Source: Massilia sp. YIM B02763 (GTDB lineage: Bacteria > Pseudomonadota > Gammaproteobacteria > Burkholderiales > Burkholderiaceae_D). From it: 36,348 nucleotides of DNA. The position numbers and the translations under genes are program-made. How positions within the stretch are numbered: the first letter of the stretch is position 1; every line of letters begins with the position of its first letter. Where the stretch lies: NCBI RefSeq assembly GCF_030412015.1, contig NZ_JASNRD010000025.1:23323-59670 (forward strand), read 5' to 3'. The notes under the pieces are model-generated. The model worked only from the letters and a program-made list of their open reading frames with translations, was not told where the DNA came from and did no database searches. Below are positions 1 through 7,773 of this stretch, piece after piece.

Positions 1-900
1 AAGCTGGAGAACGAGGTGCTCGACCTGAACAAGGTCGCCATGGCCGCCGTCGAGCAGGCGCGTCCGCACGTCGAGGAACGCTTGCATACCCTGTCCGTGG
101 AGCTGCCGCCGGATCCGGTGCCGGTCGAGGGCGACCGCACGCGCCTGATCCAGGTGCTGGTCAACCTGCTCAACAACTCGGCCAAGTACACGCCGCAGGG
201 CGGCAAGATCGCGATCGCCGTGATCAACGACGGCGTGTCCGCGGAAGTGGTCGTGCGCGACAACGGCAGCGGCATCGACGCCCAGCTGCTGCCGCATGTG
301 TTCGACCTGTTCACCCAGGCCGACCGCGCGCCGGACCGCTCGCAGGGCGGACTCGGCATCGGCCTGGCGCTGGTGAAGAGCATCGTCCGCATGCACAACG
401 GGAAGGTAGCCGCCCACAGCGACGGCCCCCAGCGCGGCACCACGATGACGGTGACGCTGCCGGTGGCGCAGGCAGAAGTGGGCCAGGTCGTGCGCACGGG
501 AGAAGGCGGCGACGAAGCGCGTCCCTTGTCCGTGACCATCGTCGACGACAACGGCGACGCCGCCCACTCGCTGGCCGTGCTGCTGCGCGCGCACGGCCAC
601 ACGGTGCACGTGTACGAGGATGCATCGAGCACGCTGAAGGCCGCGGGCGCCACCGACACCGAAGTCTTCATCCTCGACATCGGCCTGCCCGACATGACGG
701 GCTATGAACTCGTGCGCCGCCTGCGCCGCGATCCGCGCCACGCCGACGCCGTCCACGTCGCGCTGACGGGCTACGGCCAGCAGCGCGACCGCGAACTGTC
801 GCGCCAGGCGGGCTTCGATCATCACCTGGTCAAGCCGGTGGAGATCGGGAAGCTGGCGCAGATCCTGGCGGCGGCGGGGGAGCGCAAGCCGGCGACGTGA
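1..900 (+). CDS. Hybrid sensor histidine kinase / response regulator, C-terminal part (5' end outside window)
   Basis: The frame is open from base 1, so the gene begins upstream and only about 299 residues are visible. The visible part starts at the end of the dimerisation region and continues into a HATPase_c domain: N box NLLNNSAKYT, G1 box DNGSGID, and G2 box GLGIGLALVKSIV. A receiver domain follows, beginning SVTIVDDNG, with the phosphoacceptor Asp in FILDIGLPDM, the conserved Thr in VALTGYG and the Lys in LVKPVE. This is the classic hybrid layout, where the kinase passes phosphate to its own C-terminal receiver and then usually to a phosphotransfer protein. The sensor domains are not visible, so the signal is unknown. 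No partner gene lies nearby; the next gene is convergent and unrelated. The family call is firm, the specific function is not. Confidence 0.93.
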   Translation, partial: KLENEVLDLNKVAMAAVEQARPHVEERLHTLSVELPPDPVPVEGDRTRLIQVLVNLLNNSAKYTPQGGKIAIAVINDGVSAEVVVRDNGSGIDAQLLPHVFDLFTQADRAPDRSQGGLGIGLALVKSIVRMHNGKVAAHSDGPQRGTTMTVTLPVAQAEVGQVVRTGEGGDEARPLSVTIVDDNGDAAHSLAVLLRAHGHTVHVYEDASSTLKAAGATDTEVFILDIGLPDMTGYELVRRLRRDPRHADAVHVALTGYGQQRDRELSRQAGFDHHLVKPVEIGKLAQILAAAGERKPAT

Positions 901-927
901 AAGTCGCCGCTGTCGTCCCTGCGTACG

Positions 928-1023
928 CCACCGTCGTCCCCGCGCAGGCGGGGACCCAATTTCTGCACGCATTTCGACCGCGCCAGCAACATTGGATCCC
1001 CGCCTGCGCGGGGACGACGGTGG
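928..1023. repeat. REP-type inverted pair, family 1
   Basis: Two 33-base arms (928-960 and 991-1023) are reverse complements with one mismatch, separated by 30 bases. Each arm contains its own small hairpin, CCCCGC-GCAG-GCGGGG, and ends in GTCGTC on one side and CCAAT on the other. This is the structure of a BIME-like REP pair. A further partial half-copy (GTCGTCCCTGCG) sits at 912-923. The element lies between two convergent genes, the usual place for REPs. A second pair of the same family is at 6790-6878. No U-tract follows the hairpins, so it is not a classic terminator, although it could protect mRNA 3' ends. Confidence 0.9.
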
Positions 1024-1041
1024 TATATGAGCGGACGGGTT

Positions 1042-2682
1042 TTATTTTGCCCCCTCCCGCACCTTCCCGAACTGATCCCCCGCCTTCCACGCCGGCATCG
1101 CCGGCGCGTCCGCCACCGCGCGTCCCAGGTTCAGCGTGAACTGCGCCTGCTGCACCATGCCCGCCAGATCCCAGCTCGCGTCGTATTCGTCGTTGGCCTG
1201 GTGGTAGCGCGCGCCGTAGGCCTTCTGCTTGGCGTCGTTCGCGTCCTTGTTCGTGACCCAGTCGCGGCCGCCCGAGATCGAGAACGCGGGCACGCCGGCC
1301 TTGGCGAAGCTGAAGTGGTCGCTGCGGAAGTAGCCGCCGCCCAGGTCGGGACGCGCGGCCGCCACGTTCAGCTGCATCGCCTTGGCGACCGTCGCCGCCG
1401 TTGCCGCCAGGCTGCTGCGCTCGCTGCCCTGCACGCCGATGTCCCGGGCCGCGCCGACGAAGTTCAGGCTGTCCAGGTTCAGCGCCGCCGCCGTCTTATC
1501 GAGTGGCCACAGCGGCTTGGCGGCGTAGGCCGCGCTGCCCAGCAGGCCCTGTTCCTCGGCCGCGACCCACAGGAACATCTGGCTGCGCTTGGCCGGATGC
1601 CTTGCCGCTTCCTGGGCCATGGCCAGCAGGCCCGCCGTGCCCGAGGCGTTGTCGACGGCGCCGTTGTAGATCGTGTCGCCTCCGGGTTTGTCACTGCTTT
1701 CCTGCTTGCCCAGGTGGTCCCAGTGCGCGCTGTAGATCACGACTTCGTTCTTCAGCTTCGGGTCCGTGCCCGGCACGACGCCGGCCACGTTGAACTGTTC
1801 CAGCGTGCGCACGGCGGCCTTTTCCTGGCCCTGCACGCGCGCGTCCAGCGTCACCGGCTTGAACGACTTGTCCTCGGCGGCGATGCGCAGCTTGTCGAGG
1901 TCCTGGCCGGCGGCGGCGAACAAGGCGCGCGCCGTCGCGTCGGTCATCCAGCCCTGCATGCCGGAGCCGAGGTCGGCGTCGGCCAGCTGGAAGCGCTCGG
2001 CGGTCCAGCTGTTGTGCACCACGCCCCAGCCATAGGAGGCCGATGCGTCGGTGTGGACCAGCAGGACGCCGGCGGCGCCGCGGCGCGCGGCTTCCTCGAA
2101 TTTATAGGTCCAGCGGCCGTAGTAGGTCAGGCCCTTGCCGGCGAAGCGGTTCGGTTCCGCCGTGGTCGGCGCCGGATCGTTGACCAGCATGACGAGCACC
2201 TTGCCCTTCACGTCCATTCCCTTGTAGTCGTCCCAGCCCCCTTCTTCCGGCGCCGCGATGCCGTAGCCGACGAAGACCAGTTCCGCATCCAGGTTGTGCT
2301 CGGCCTGGGCGTCGCCCGGCGCCCATACCCAGTCCTTGCCGAAGGCGAGCGCCAGCGGCTTGCCGCCCGCGACCAGCGCGACCGAGCTTTCCTGCGGCAG
2401 CGCCTTGACGCCGGCGATGCGCACGCTCTGGCGGTAGCTGTTGCCGTTGGCCGGCTTCAGGCCCACGGCCAGCGCCTGGGTCTCGAGGTAGCTGACGGTC
2501 AGGTCGCCGCCGCGCTGGCCCGTGCCGCGGCCTTCGAGCAGGTCGGACGAGAGGAAGGCCAGGTGGGCGCGCAGCGGCGCCTCCTGGACCGTGGCGGCCT
2601 GGCCGGGCGCGGCCGCGCCGGCGGGAAGGGAGAAGGCCAGCGCGATGCTGGCCGCGAGTGCCGAGGAAACGATCTTGTGCAT
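1042..2682 (-). CDS. Secreted M28-family zinc aminopeptidase with PA domain
   Basis: This 546-residue protein has a clear signal peptide (MHKIVSSALAASIALAFSLP, cleaved near AGA). A protease-associated insert follows (roughly 140-270, including HTDASASYGWGVV), then the M28 peptidase domain. The di-zinc ligands are all present: H320 and D322 in SAHWDHLG, D344 in GAVDNASG, E376 and E377 in AAEEQGLLGS, D404 in LNLDSLN, and the last His in YHQANDEYD near residue 500. It should therefore be an active periplasmic or secreted exopeptidase removing N-terminal amino acids from peptides. A minus-strand -10-like TACAAT (2721-2726) lies upstream, so it may have its own promoter as well as readthrough from the upstream M28 paralogue 73 bases away. 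The exact substrate cannot be read from sequence. Confidence 0.93.
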   Translation of the reverse strand: MHKIVSSALAASIALAFSLPAGAAAPGQAATVQEAPLRAHLAFLSSDLLEGRGTGQRGGDLTVSYLETQALAVGLKPANGNSYRQSVRIAGVKALPQESSVALVAGGKPLALAFGKDWVWAPGDAQAEHNLDAELVFVGYGIAAPEEGGWDDYKGMDVKGKVLVMLVNDPAPTTAEPNRFAGKGLTYYGRWTYKFEEAARRGAAGVLLVHTDASASYGWGVVHNSWTAERFQLADADLGSGMQGWMTDATARALFAAAGQDLDKLRIAAEDKSFKPVTLDARVQGQEKAAVRTLEQFNVAGVVPGTDPKLKNEVVIYSAHWDHLGKQESSDKPGGDTIYNGAVDNASGTAGLLAMAQEAARHPAKRSQMFLWVAAEEQGLLGSAAYAAKPLWPLDKTAAALNLDSLNFVGAARDIGVQGSERSSLAATAATVAKAMQLNVAAARPDLGGGYFRSDHFSFAKAGVPAFSISGGRDWVTNKDANDAKQKAYGARYHQANDEYDASWDLAGMVQQAQFTLNLGRAVADAPAMPAWKAGDQFGKVREGAK

Positions 2683-2755
2683 GGAATCCTGCAGGTTGGT
2701 GGATGCGACAGTGCGCCTGCATTGTAGGGCATCCGCCTTGCCGGGCGACCCGAAA

Positions 2756-5080
2756 TCAGGGAAAGCGCAGGATGTCGACCGTCATCGTGGTGCCGCTCCC
2801 GGGCAGCAGGCGCGGGCGCATGTCGTCCGGCCGCGGCGGCAGTCCCGCCGGCAGGCCGGGAATGCGCTCCTGCACGAAGATCGTGAAGGCCGGGTCGCCG
2901 ACCAGCTCGATGGCAAAGCGCAGCTCGCGTTCGCCCATGCCGTGCAGCGTCGCCTGCCAGCCGCGGTAGCGGCGGTCGGTGAGCACGCGCCCGTTGACGC
3001 TGGTACGCAGCGTGTCGGCGCCGCTCAGGCGCAGTACGAGGTCGGGCGCGCTGTTCTTCGAGCGCAGCAGGAATTCGACGCGGCGCACGTCGCCGCGCCG
3101 GTCGTCCTTCTCGATGAGCAGGTAGGGATAGAAGATCGTGTCGTCGCGCCGCGCCAGGCCATACCAAACGGGGTCGCTGTCGGCGCCGAAGGTGTAGGGC
3201 ATCACGTAGGGCTGCAGCGCATTCGGGAAGACGCTCTTGGTCCAGGCGTCGACGGGGCCGGCCGGATGGATCCAGAACGCCTGCCAGCTTGGCGTGTCCT
3301 TCAGGTACAGCAGGCGGTTCGGCACGGGCAGCTCGGGCGGGACCGGATGCGCGGCATAGGCCATCCCGACGCAGGCGCCGCCCGCCAGCAGCAGCGGCGC
3401 CGCGACGAGAGCCGCCTTCACCTGCGCCAGCAGCATGCTGCACAGCGCCAGCAGCAGGCAGGCGAGCAGCGCGGGCAGCAGCAGCCAGCGCGGCGACAGC
3501 CAGGCGGCGCTGTCGACGGCGGCCGGCACGATCAGCACGAGCGCCGGCACGGCCGCGAGCGCCAGCAGCGCCGTGCGCCGCACGGGCGGCCACGCCTGCA
3601 GGCGCCGTGCTGCCAGCGCCAGCCACGCCGCCTGGGCCGCCAGCAAGGGCCAGGCCAGCACGTAGCTGGCGCCCGGGGCGCCGTAGCTCACGGCCAGCAG
3701 CGCGACGTTCGCCGCCAGCATCGCGCCCAGCGCCAGGCACGCGCCATCCAGGCGCGCGAGCAGCCGTCGCTGCAATATGGCGAACAGCGCGGCCGGCAGC
3801 AGGACAAAGGCCCAGGCTTGCCAGCGCAGGCCGCCGTCTCCAGCCAGGTGGTCCGCGTCCCAGCGCCACTGCAGGCCGGTCAGCATTTCGCGGCATAGCC
3901 AGGTGAGGAAGATCGCCAGGGCCGTCATGAACGCGAAGCCGAACATGCCGTGCACGATATCGCTGCCGGCGATGCCGAGGCGCCGCACGGCGATACGGCA
4001 TGCGGCCACGTTCAGTGCGCAGGCCAGCACGGTCAGCGGCCACACCCACCACACCGGATAGTGCACCTGGCCGACGAAGGGCAGGGAAAAGAACACCTGG
4101 CCGCGGCTGCCCGCCGCCGGCAGACGGGCATTGCCGAAGTGGCGCAGCAGGGCGAGCACCGTCTCGCCTTCATGCTGCAGGCTGTCGGCGGACAGCTGCT
4201 GCGGCACGTCGTGCATGCCGTCCCAGCCCAGCGTGCCGTCGATCGTGGCGAACTGCAGGGTGGCGGCGCCCGTCGCCGCCAGTGCCCGCGCCGCGCTGCG
4301 TTGCGGCAGGCCTTGCAGCAGCTCCGCCATGAACGAGGAACCGCGCGGCTCGGGCGCCAGATGCGCCCACGCCTGCAGCGCGAAGCCGTCGGCGGCCCCG
4401 GCATCGACCAGCGCCGGCAGGCCGCGGTTGCCCGCATGGTCGAAGCGCAGCGCCACGCGCACCCGCTTCGCCCACGGATGCGATTCGGCGAAGGCGCGCG
4501 TGCCCAGCGCCAGTCCGTCGGCATCCGCATCGGTGAAGACGAACACGATGTCGTTGTCCAGCGGCGGGCCGGCCTGCAGCACGCGCAGCGCTTCCAGCAG
4601 CGTGGCCGCGCCGGCCGCGCCGTCGGCGGCACCGGGAGAGCCGGCGCTGGAATCGTAGCGGCTGCTGGCCAGCACCATCTGGCGCGGACCATTGGTGCGC
4701 GCGGTGCCGGGCTTGCGCACGACGATGTTGCGCGCCTCGGCCAGCGTGACGCGCACGTTCGCCATCATGTCGGCCGATGCCGCCTGCGCCATCGCCGTCT
4801 GGATCTCCGGTTCCAGGCCGAGGGCGCGGACCTGCGCGACCAGGTAGTCGCGGGCGCGCGCATTGGCCTTGCTGCCGGCGGGGCGCGGCGCCTGCGCCAG
4901 CGCGTGGACGTGGACCAGCGCCCGGCCGGCGGCAAAGCCGGAAGCGGGCGGACCGTCCGGTACCGGTACGGCGGCCGGACGCAAGGCGAGCCAGCCGGCC
5001 AGCAGGGCCAGCGCGATCGCGGCCGCGATCGCGAACAGCGTGGGTCCGGCGTGGCCGGGCAAAGCGGGATCCTGGCGCAT
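2756..5080 (-). CDS. Membrane-anchored M28-like protein (ERMP1/Fxna type) with degraded active site
   Basis: This 774-residue protein has one N-terminal membrane segment (about 12-34), an M28-like luminal domain (about 50-330), a run of hydrophobic helices (about 350-600) and a C-terminal soluble domain. This is the layout of ER-metallopeptidase-1-like proteins. The start at 5080 is chosen because AAGGAGG lies 6 bases before it; a longer frame to 5140 has no such site. The expected metal and catalytic residues are largely lost. The HYDS motif reads SRYDS with R141 for His. The EE pair in FTDAEE reads FTDADADG, with D186 and A187. The EARG site reads DHAG, and the final YHTPLD region reads MHDVPQQL. 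D153 is kept. It is probably inactive as a peptidase and may bind peptides or act with the intact M28 enzyme encoded directly downstream. Confidence 0.85.
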   Translation of the reverse strand: MRQDPALPGHAGPTLFAIAAAIALALLAGWLALRPAAVPVPDGPPASGFAAGRALVHVHALAQAPRPAGSKANARARDYLVAQVRALGLEPEIQTAMAQAASADMMANVRVTLAEARNIVVRKPGTARTNGPRQMVLASSRYDSSAGSPGAADGAAGAATLLEALRVLQAGPPLDNDIVFVFTDADADGLALGTRAFAESHPWAKRVRVALRFDHAGNRGLPALVDAGAADGFALQAWAHLAPEPRGSSFMAELLQGLPQRSAARALAATGAATLQFATIDGTLGWDGMHDVPQQLSADSLQHEGETVLALLRHFGNARLPAAGSRGQVFFSLPFVGQVHYPVWWVWPLTVLACALNVAACRIAVRRLGIAGSDIVHGMFGFAFMTALAIFLTWLCREMLTGLQWRWDADHLAGDGGLRWQAWAFVLLPAALFAILQRRLLARLDGACLALGAMLAANVALLAVSYGAPGASYVLAWPLLAAQAAWLALAARRLQAWPPVRRTALLALAAVPALVLIVPAAVDSAAWLSPRWLLLPALLACLLLALCSMLLAQVKAALVAAPLLLAGGACVGMAYAAHPVPPELPVPNRLLYLKDTPSWQAFWIHPAGPVDAWTKSVFPNALQPYVMPYTFGADSDPVWYGLARRDDTIFYPYLLIEKDDRRGDVRRVEFLLRSKNSAPDLVLRLSGADTLRTSVNGRVLTDRRYRGWQATLHGMGERELRFAIELVGDPAFTIFVQERIPGLPAGLPPRPDDMRPRLLPGSGTTMTVDILRFP

Positions 5081-5109
5081 CGCGCACCTCCTTGTATCGC
5101 ATGACAGGC

Positions 5110-5138
5110 AAAAAAAGCCCGCCGAGGGGGAGGCGGGC
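5110..5138 (-). terminator. Rho-independent terminator of the TonB-like gene
   Basis: On the minus strand a perfect 7-bp stem (GCCCGCC at 5117-5123 pairing with GGCGGGC at 5132-5138, 8-base loop) is followed directly by seven U residues, given by the A run at 5110-5116. It lies 31 bases after the stop of the TonB-like gene and before the Shine-Dalgarno of the next minus-strand gene. It should therefore separate the tonB-like transcript from the M28 pair. Confidence 0.85.
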
Positions 5139-5168
5139 AAAACTGGCTACAGGGGTTTCTTCAACAGC

Positions 5169-5837
5169 TCAGTCGAGTGTCCAGACATAGGCGAGGCGCG
5201 CCCATCCGGCTTCGGCCACGCCGTTGTTCAGCGCGGGCTTGAAGGTGCACAGGCTGAGCGCGTGGATCGCGGCCTGGTCCAGGTCGCGCGAGCCGCTGGA
5301 ACGTTCGACGCGCGCCGACGTCACGCGGCCATCCACGCCCACCAGCAGCGCCAGCGTGGTGGTGCCGGCGTCGCCGTTGCGCAGCGCGCGGGTCGGATAG
5401 GCGGGCAGGGTGCAGGCATTGGCGTCGGCGAAGACGGCGCTGCGGATGGTACCTGTCTGCGCTGCCGGCTTCGCCGCGGGCGGCGCGTCCGCCACGGGCT
5501 GTTGCGCCGGCGTGGCCGGCTGCGGCGCCGGTTCCGCCGTCGTGGCCCGCACGGGAGCCGGGTCGGGCGGCGGTGCCACGGGAATCTCGACCGGCGGCAC
5601 GAACAGCCTGGGCGGCGCCGTCTGCGGTACGGGATGCGGCGGTTCGGGAGGTGGCGGCGGCGGCGTTACCGGTTCGGCCTTGAACGTGACGTCGATGCCG
5701 TCCGGTACGGGCAGCGGCAGCTTCTTCATGTCCAGGCCCTGGACGAACAGGATGGCGAGCGCCGCGTGCAGGCCCGCCACGACGGCGAACTTGCCGAACC
5801 GGCTGCCGCCCGGCTGGTTGGTATGGGAAAACTGCAT
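5169..5837 (-). CDS. TonB-like energy transducer / TonB C-terminal domain protein
   Basis: This 222-residue protein has a single N-terminal membrane helix (about 16-34), then a long Pro-rich periplasmic spacer (about 50-135, PPPPPPEPPHPVP and later Ala/Pro runs). It ends in a TonB_C fold (about 145-222, LPAYPTRALRNGDAG, VDGRVTSARVERSSGSRDLD). The layout matches proteins that couple inner-membrane proton motive force to outer membrane receptors. The ATG at 5837 has AAGGAGG 6 bases upstream. Another ATG at 5843 directly abuts that motif and is less likely. No exbB, exbD or TonB-dependent receptor gene is nearby, so it is an orphan transducer that must use components encoded elsewhere. It has its own promoter (5904-5932) and terminator (5110-5138). 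Confidence 0.85.
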   Translation of the reverse strand: MQFSHTNQPGGSRFGKFAVVAGLHAALAILFVQGLDMKKLPLPVPDGIDVTFKAEPVTPPPPPPEPPHPVPQTAPPRLFVPPVEIPVAPPPDPAPVRATTAEPAPQPATPAQQPVADAPPAAKPAAQTGTIRSAVFADANACTLPAYPTRALRNGDAGTTTLALLVGVDGRVTSARVERSSGSRDLDQAAIHALSLCTFKPALNNGVAEAGWARLAYVWTLD

Positions 5838-5895
5838 GGTCATCCTCCTTGTCGTTACCGGGAAAGGGATACGAGAGAAACGATATTGCCATCCG

Positions 5896-5932
5896 TTGGA
5901 AGTAATATATGCCATGTATTGGAAGTTCGCAA
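5896..5932 (-). promoter_or_regulatory. Promoter of the TonB-like gene with a direct-repeat operator candidate
   Basis: Read on the minus strand, a -35-like TTGCGA (5927-5932) and a -10 TATATT (5904-5909) are 17 bases apart, in an AT-rich island that contrasts with the GC-rich surroundings. Two exact copies of ACTTCCAA (5919-5926 and 5896-5903) start 23 bases apart. One sits in the spacer beside the -35, the other at the expected transcription start. This spacing, about two helical turns, is typical of a tandem protein-binding site. The 262-base gap between the two divergent genes (5838-6099) holds nothing else that I can identify with confidence. Confidence 0.55.
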
Positions 5933-6099
5933 AGGGTTTTCTTGGTAGTCCATCATTCCTGCGGTGCCTCCGGTGGGAATCGGGAAGTCGCGCCCCGTGC
6001 CGTTGTATGAAATAATCAACGCATGCCACGTACCGCCTACGGGCAAGTCCCGCTGCCAGCTTGTGGCAAAGGACGAAGCGAACCACGGGAGAACACCAA

Positions 6100-6747
6100 G
6101 TGCAGAAAGACCAAGCGATCCGCATCATGCTGGCGGACGACCACCCGATCGTGATGCAGGGCTTTGCCATGTCGCTGGGCGCCCAGGGCATGGAAGTCGT
6201 CGGCCAGGCCAGGACGCCGAGCGAGGCGCTGGCGATGTACGAGGAAACGAAGCCCGACGTTGCCGTGCTCGACATCCGTTTCGGCACCGAGCTCACGGGC
6301 ATGGACGCGGCCCAGAACATCCTCAAGGCGGACCCGAAGGCGAAGATCGTTTTCCTCAGCCAGTTCGACCAGGACAGCCTGATCAAGGAAACCTACCGCC
6401 TCGGCGCCCACGCCTTCGTGACCAAGGATTGCGACCCGGCCGACCTGGCCGACGCCGTGCGCCACGCGCATGCGGGCAAGCTGTATTTCCTGCCCCAGAT
6501 CGCGGAGCGCCTGGCCAGCCTGGCCGTGCGCGGCGACGTCTCGCCGCAGTCGCAGCTGGACGAACGCAGCCTGGAGATCTTCAAGCTGATGGCCGAAGGG
6601 CTGACCAATGCGGAGATCGCGGAACGGCTGGACCTGTCGACCAAGACCATCAGCAACATCAGCCAGGCGGTGAAGGAAAAGCTGGGGGTGCACCGGCAGG
6701 CCTACATCACCAAGCTGGCGGTGAAGCATGGCTTGATCGAGCCCTGA
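6100..6747 (+). CDS. NarL/FixJ-family response regulator
   Basis: This 215-residue regulator has a receiver domain (1-125) and a LuxR-type HTH (about 148-210). Acidic residues DD are at 13-14, the phosphoacceptor is D58 in AVLDIRF, the switch residue is S87 in FLSQFD, and the conserved Lys is K109 in FVTKD. The HTH includes LTNAEIAERLDLSTKTISN. The GTG at 6100 is chosen because GGGAGA lies 7 bases upstream; the frame can be extended to a TTG at 6061 with no such site. The gene is followed on the same strand by a periplasmic binding protein and an HPK7-type histidine kinase, which is very likely its cognate kinase. Phosphorylation would switch on DNA binding. Target genes are unknown, though the divergent tonB-like promoter is the nearest candidate. 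Confidence 0.92.
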   Translation: MQKDQAIRIMLADDHPIVMQGFAMSLGAQGMEVVGQARTPSEALAMYEETKPDVAVLDIRFGTELTGMDAAQNILKADPKAKIVFLSQFDQDSLIKETYRLGAHAFVTKDCDPADLADAVRHAHAGKLYFLPQIAERLASLAVRGDVSPQSQLDERSLEIFKLMAEGLTNAEIAERLDLSTKTISNISQAVKEKLGVHRQAYITKLAVKHGLIEP

Positions 6748-6789
6748 TCGGCTGATTCTCACGTGCTGCGCCGCGTGCTCCGGTTGGCG

Positions 6790-6878
6790 AAATTGGGTCC
6801 CTTCCTGCGCAGGGACGACGTGTCATTCGTGGCGCCGACTCAAAGGCCGTCGTCCCTGCGCAGGCAGGGACCCAATTT
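6790..6878. repeat. REP-type inverted pair, family 1, overlapping a gene start
   Basis: Arms at 6790-6820 and 6848-6878 (31 bases each) are reverse complements with one mismatch and a 27-base spacer. The sequence is the same family as the pair at 928-1023: GTCGTCC at one end, GACCCAAT at the other, inner hairpin CCCTGC-GCAG-GCAGGG in the second arm. Here the outer ends carry the CCAAT side, so the arms point the opposite way to the first pair. The element lies between the response regulator and binding-protein genes and reaches into the open frame of the latter. It supplies that frame's AGGGA ribosome-binding candidate (6811-6815) and part of the signal-peptide N-region. Confidence 0.88.
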
Positions 6879-7773
6879 ACTCGCCGTCGTCGCGACAGTA
6901 CTTGCCCTCGCAACGCCGGCCCACGCCGCCAGGCCCGACCCCACCCCCGGCTTTCGCTTCGAAATCGTCACCACCGACGACGACAGCGCCGTCACCCGCC
7001 GCATCGTCGACGACCTGACGCGGCGCCTGGTCCCCATCTTTTCCGTCTTCCGCACCGAACTGGCCCAGCGCCGGCGCATGCTGTACGTCGCCATCGGGCC
7101 GGATGCGCTGCGCGACGTGGCCGCGCGCCGCTGCGACTGCGTCGTGATCTCGACCTTCACGTCCAGCCAGGTCGTGCGTGCGATCCTCGCCACGCTGCCG
7201 CCGGAACGCGCGGCCGCCGTCACGGCCGTATATGCGGAACCGGCGCCCGCCGACCAGCTGCGCCTGGCCGCGCTGCTGTACCGCCGGCCCGTGCGCGTGG
7301 CCACGCTGCTCGGTCCGGGCACGGCCTTCCTGAAGCCCGTGCTGGCGGCCGGCGAAGGCGCGAACCGCGTCGCCGTGCTGGATGCCGGGAGGGACGGCGA
7401 CATCAACCGCCTGCTGGGCCAGATCGCCCAGACCGACGCGCTGCTGGCGCTGCCCGACAGCAGCGTCTACAACGCCGAGAACTTCCGCAACATCCTGCTC
7501 TCGACCTACCGCCACAAGCAGGGCGTGATCGGCTTTTCCAGCGACATGGTCAAGGCCGGGGCGCTCGCCACGACCTATTCCGAGATCGAGGACATCGACG
7601 CCCAGGTCGAGGAAATCGTCGCGGATTACGTCGCCAGCGGCACGCTGCCGGCGCCGCAGTTCCCGCGCTACTTCCGCACCATCGTCAACGAGGGCGTGGC
7701 GCGCTCGCTCGACGTCGAGGTGTCCGACGCCGTGCGCGCCTTCGCGCGGCCGGCGCCGGCGCGCAAGCCATGA
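6820..7773 (+). CDS. Periplasmic ABC-type substrate-binding protein paired with a histidine kinase
   Basis: The mature protein (from about ARPDPTPGFRFEIV) resembles the TrpX-like / ABC_sub_bind type of periplasmic binding protein: a two-lobed solute binder without catalytic residues. An export signal is clear (hydrophobic LLAVVATVLALA, cleavage after TPAHA). The start is uncertain. The frame is open from GTG 6763, but the first good ribosome site, AGGG at 6811-6814, is 5 bases before GTG 6820, and GTG 6829 is also possible. All candidates lie in or beside a REP pair, which encodes residues such as PSSLRRQGP. The stop overlaps the kinase start by 4 bases (ATGA), so the two are translationally coupled. 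No permease or ATPase gene is present, so it probably senses a ligand for the kinase rather than feeding a transporter. The ligand is unknown. Confidence 0.8.
   Translation: MSFVAPTQRPSSLRRQGPNLLAVVATVLALATPAHAARPDPTPGFRFEIVTTDDDSAVTRRIVDDLTRRLVPIFSVFRTELAQRRRMLYVAIGPDALRDVAARRCDCVVISTFTSSQVVRAILATLPPERAAAVTAVYAEPAPADQLRLAALLYRRPVRVATLLGPGTAFLKPVLAAGEGANRVAVLDAGRDGDINRLLGQIAQTDALLALPDSSVYNAENFRNILLSTYRHKQGVIGFSSDMVKAGALATTYSEIEDIDAQVEEIVADYVASGTLPAPQFPRYFRTIVNEGVARSLDVEVSDAVRAFARPAPARKP

Noticed and set aside
928..1023. The REP pair as a rho-independent terminator
   Set aside because: The hairpins are stable but no U-tract follows on either strand, and the same sequence recurs at a gene start at 6790-6878.
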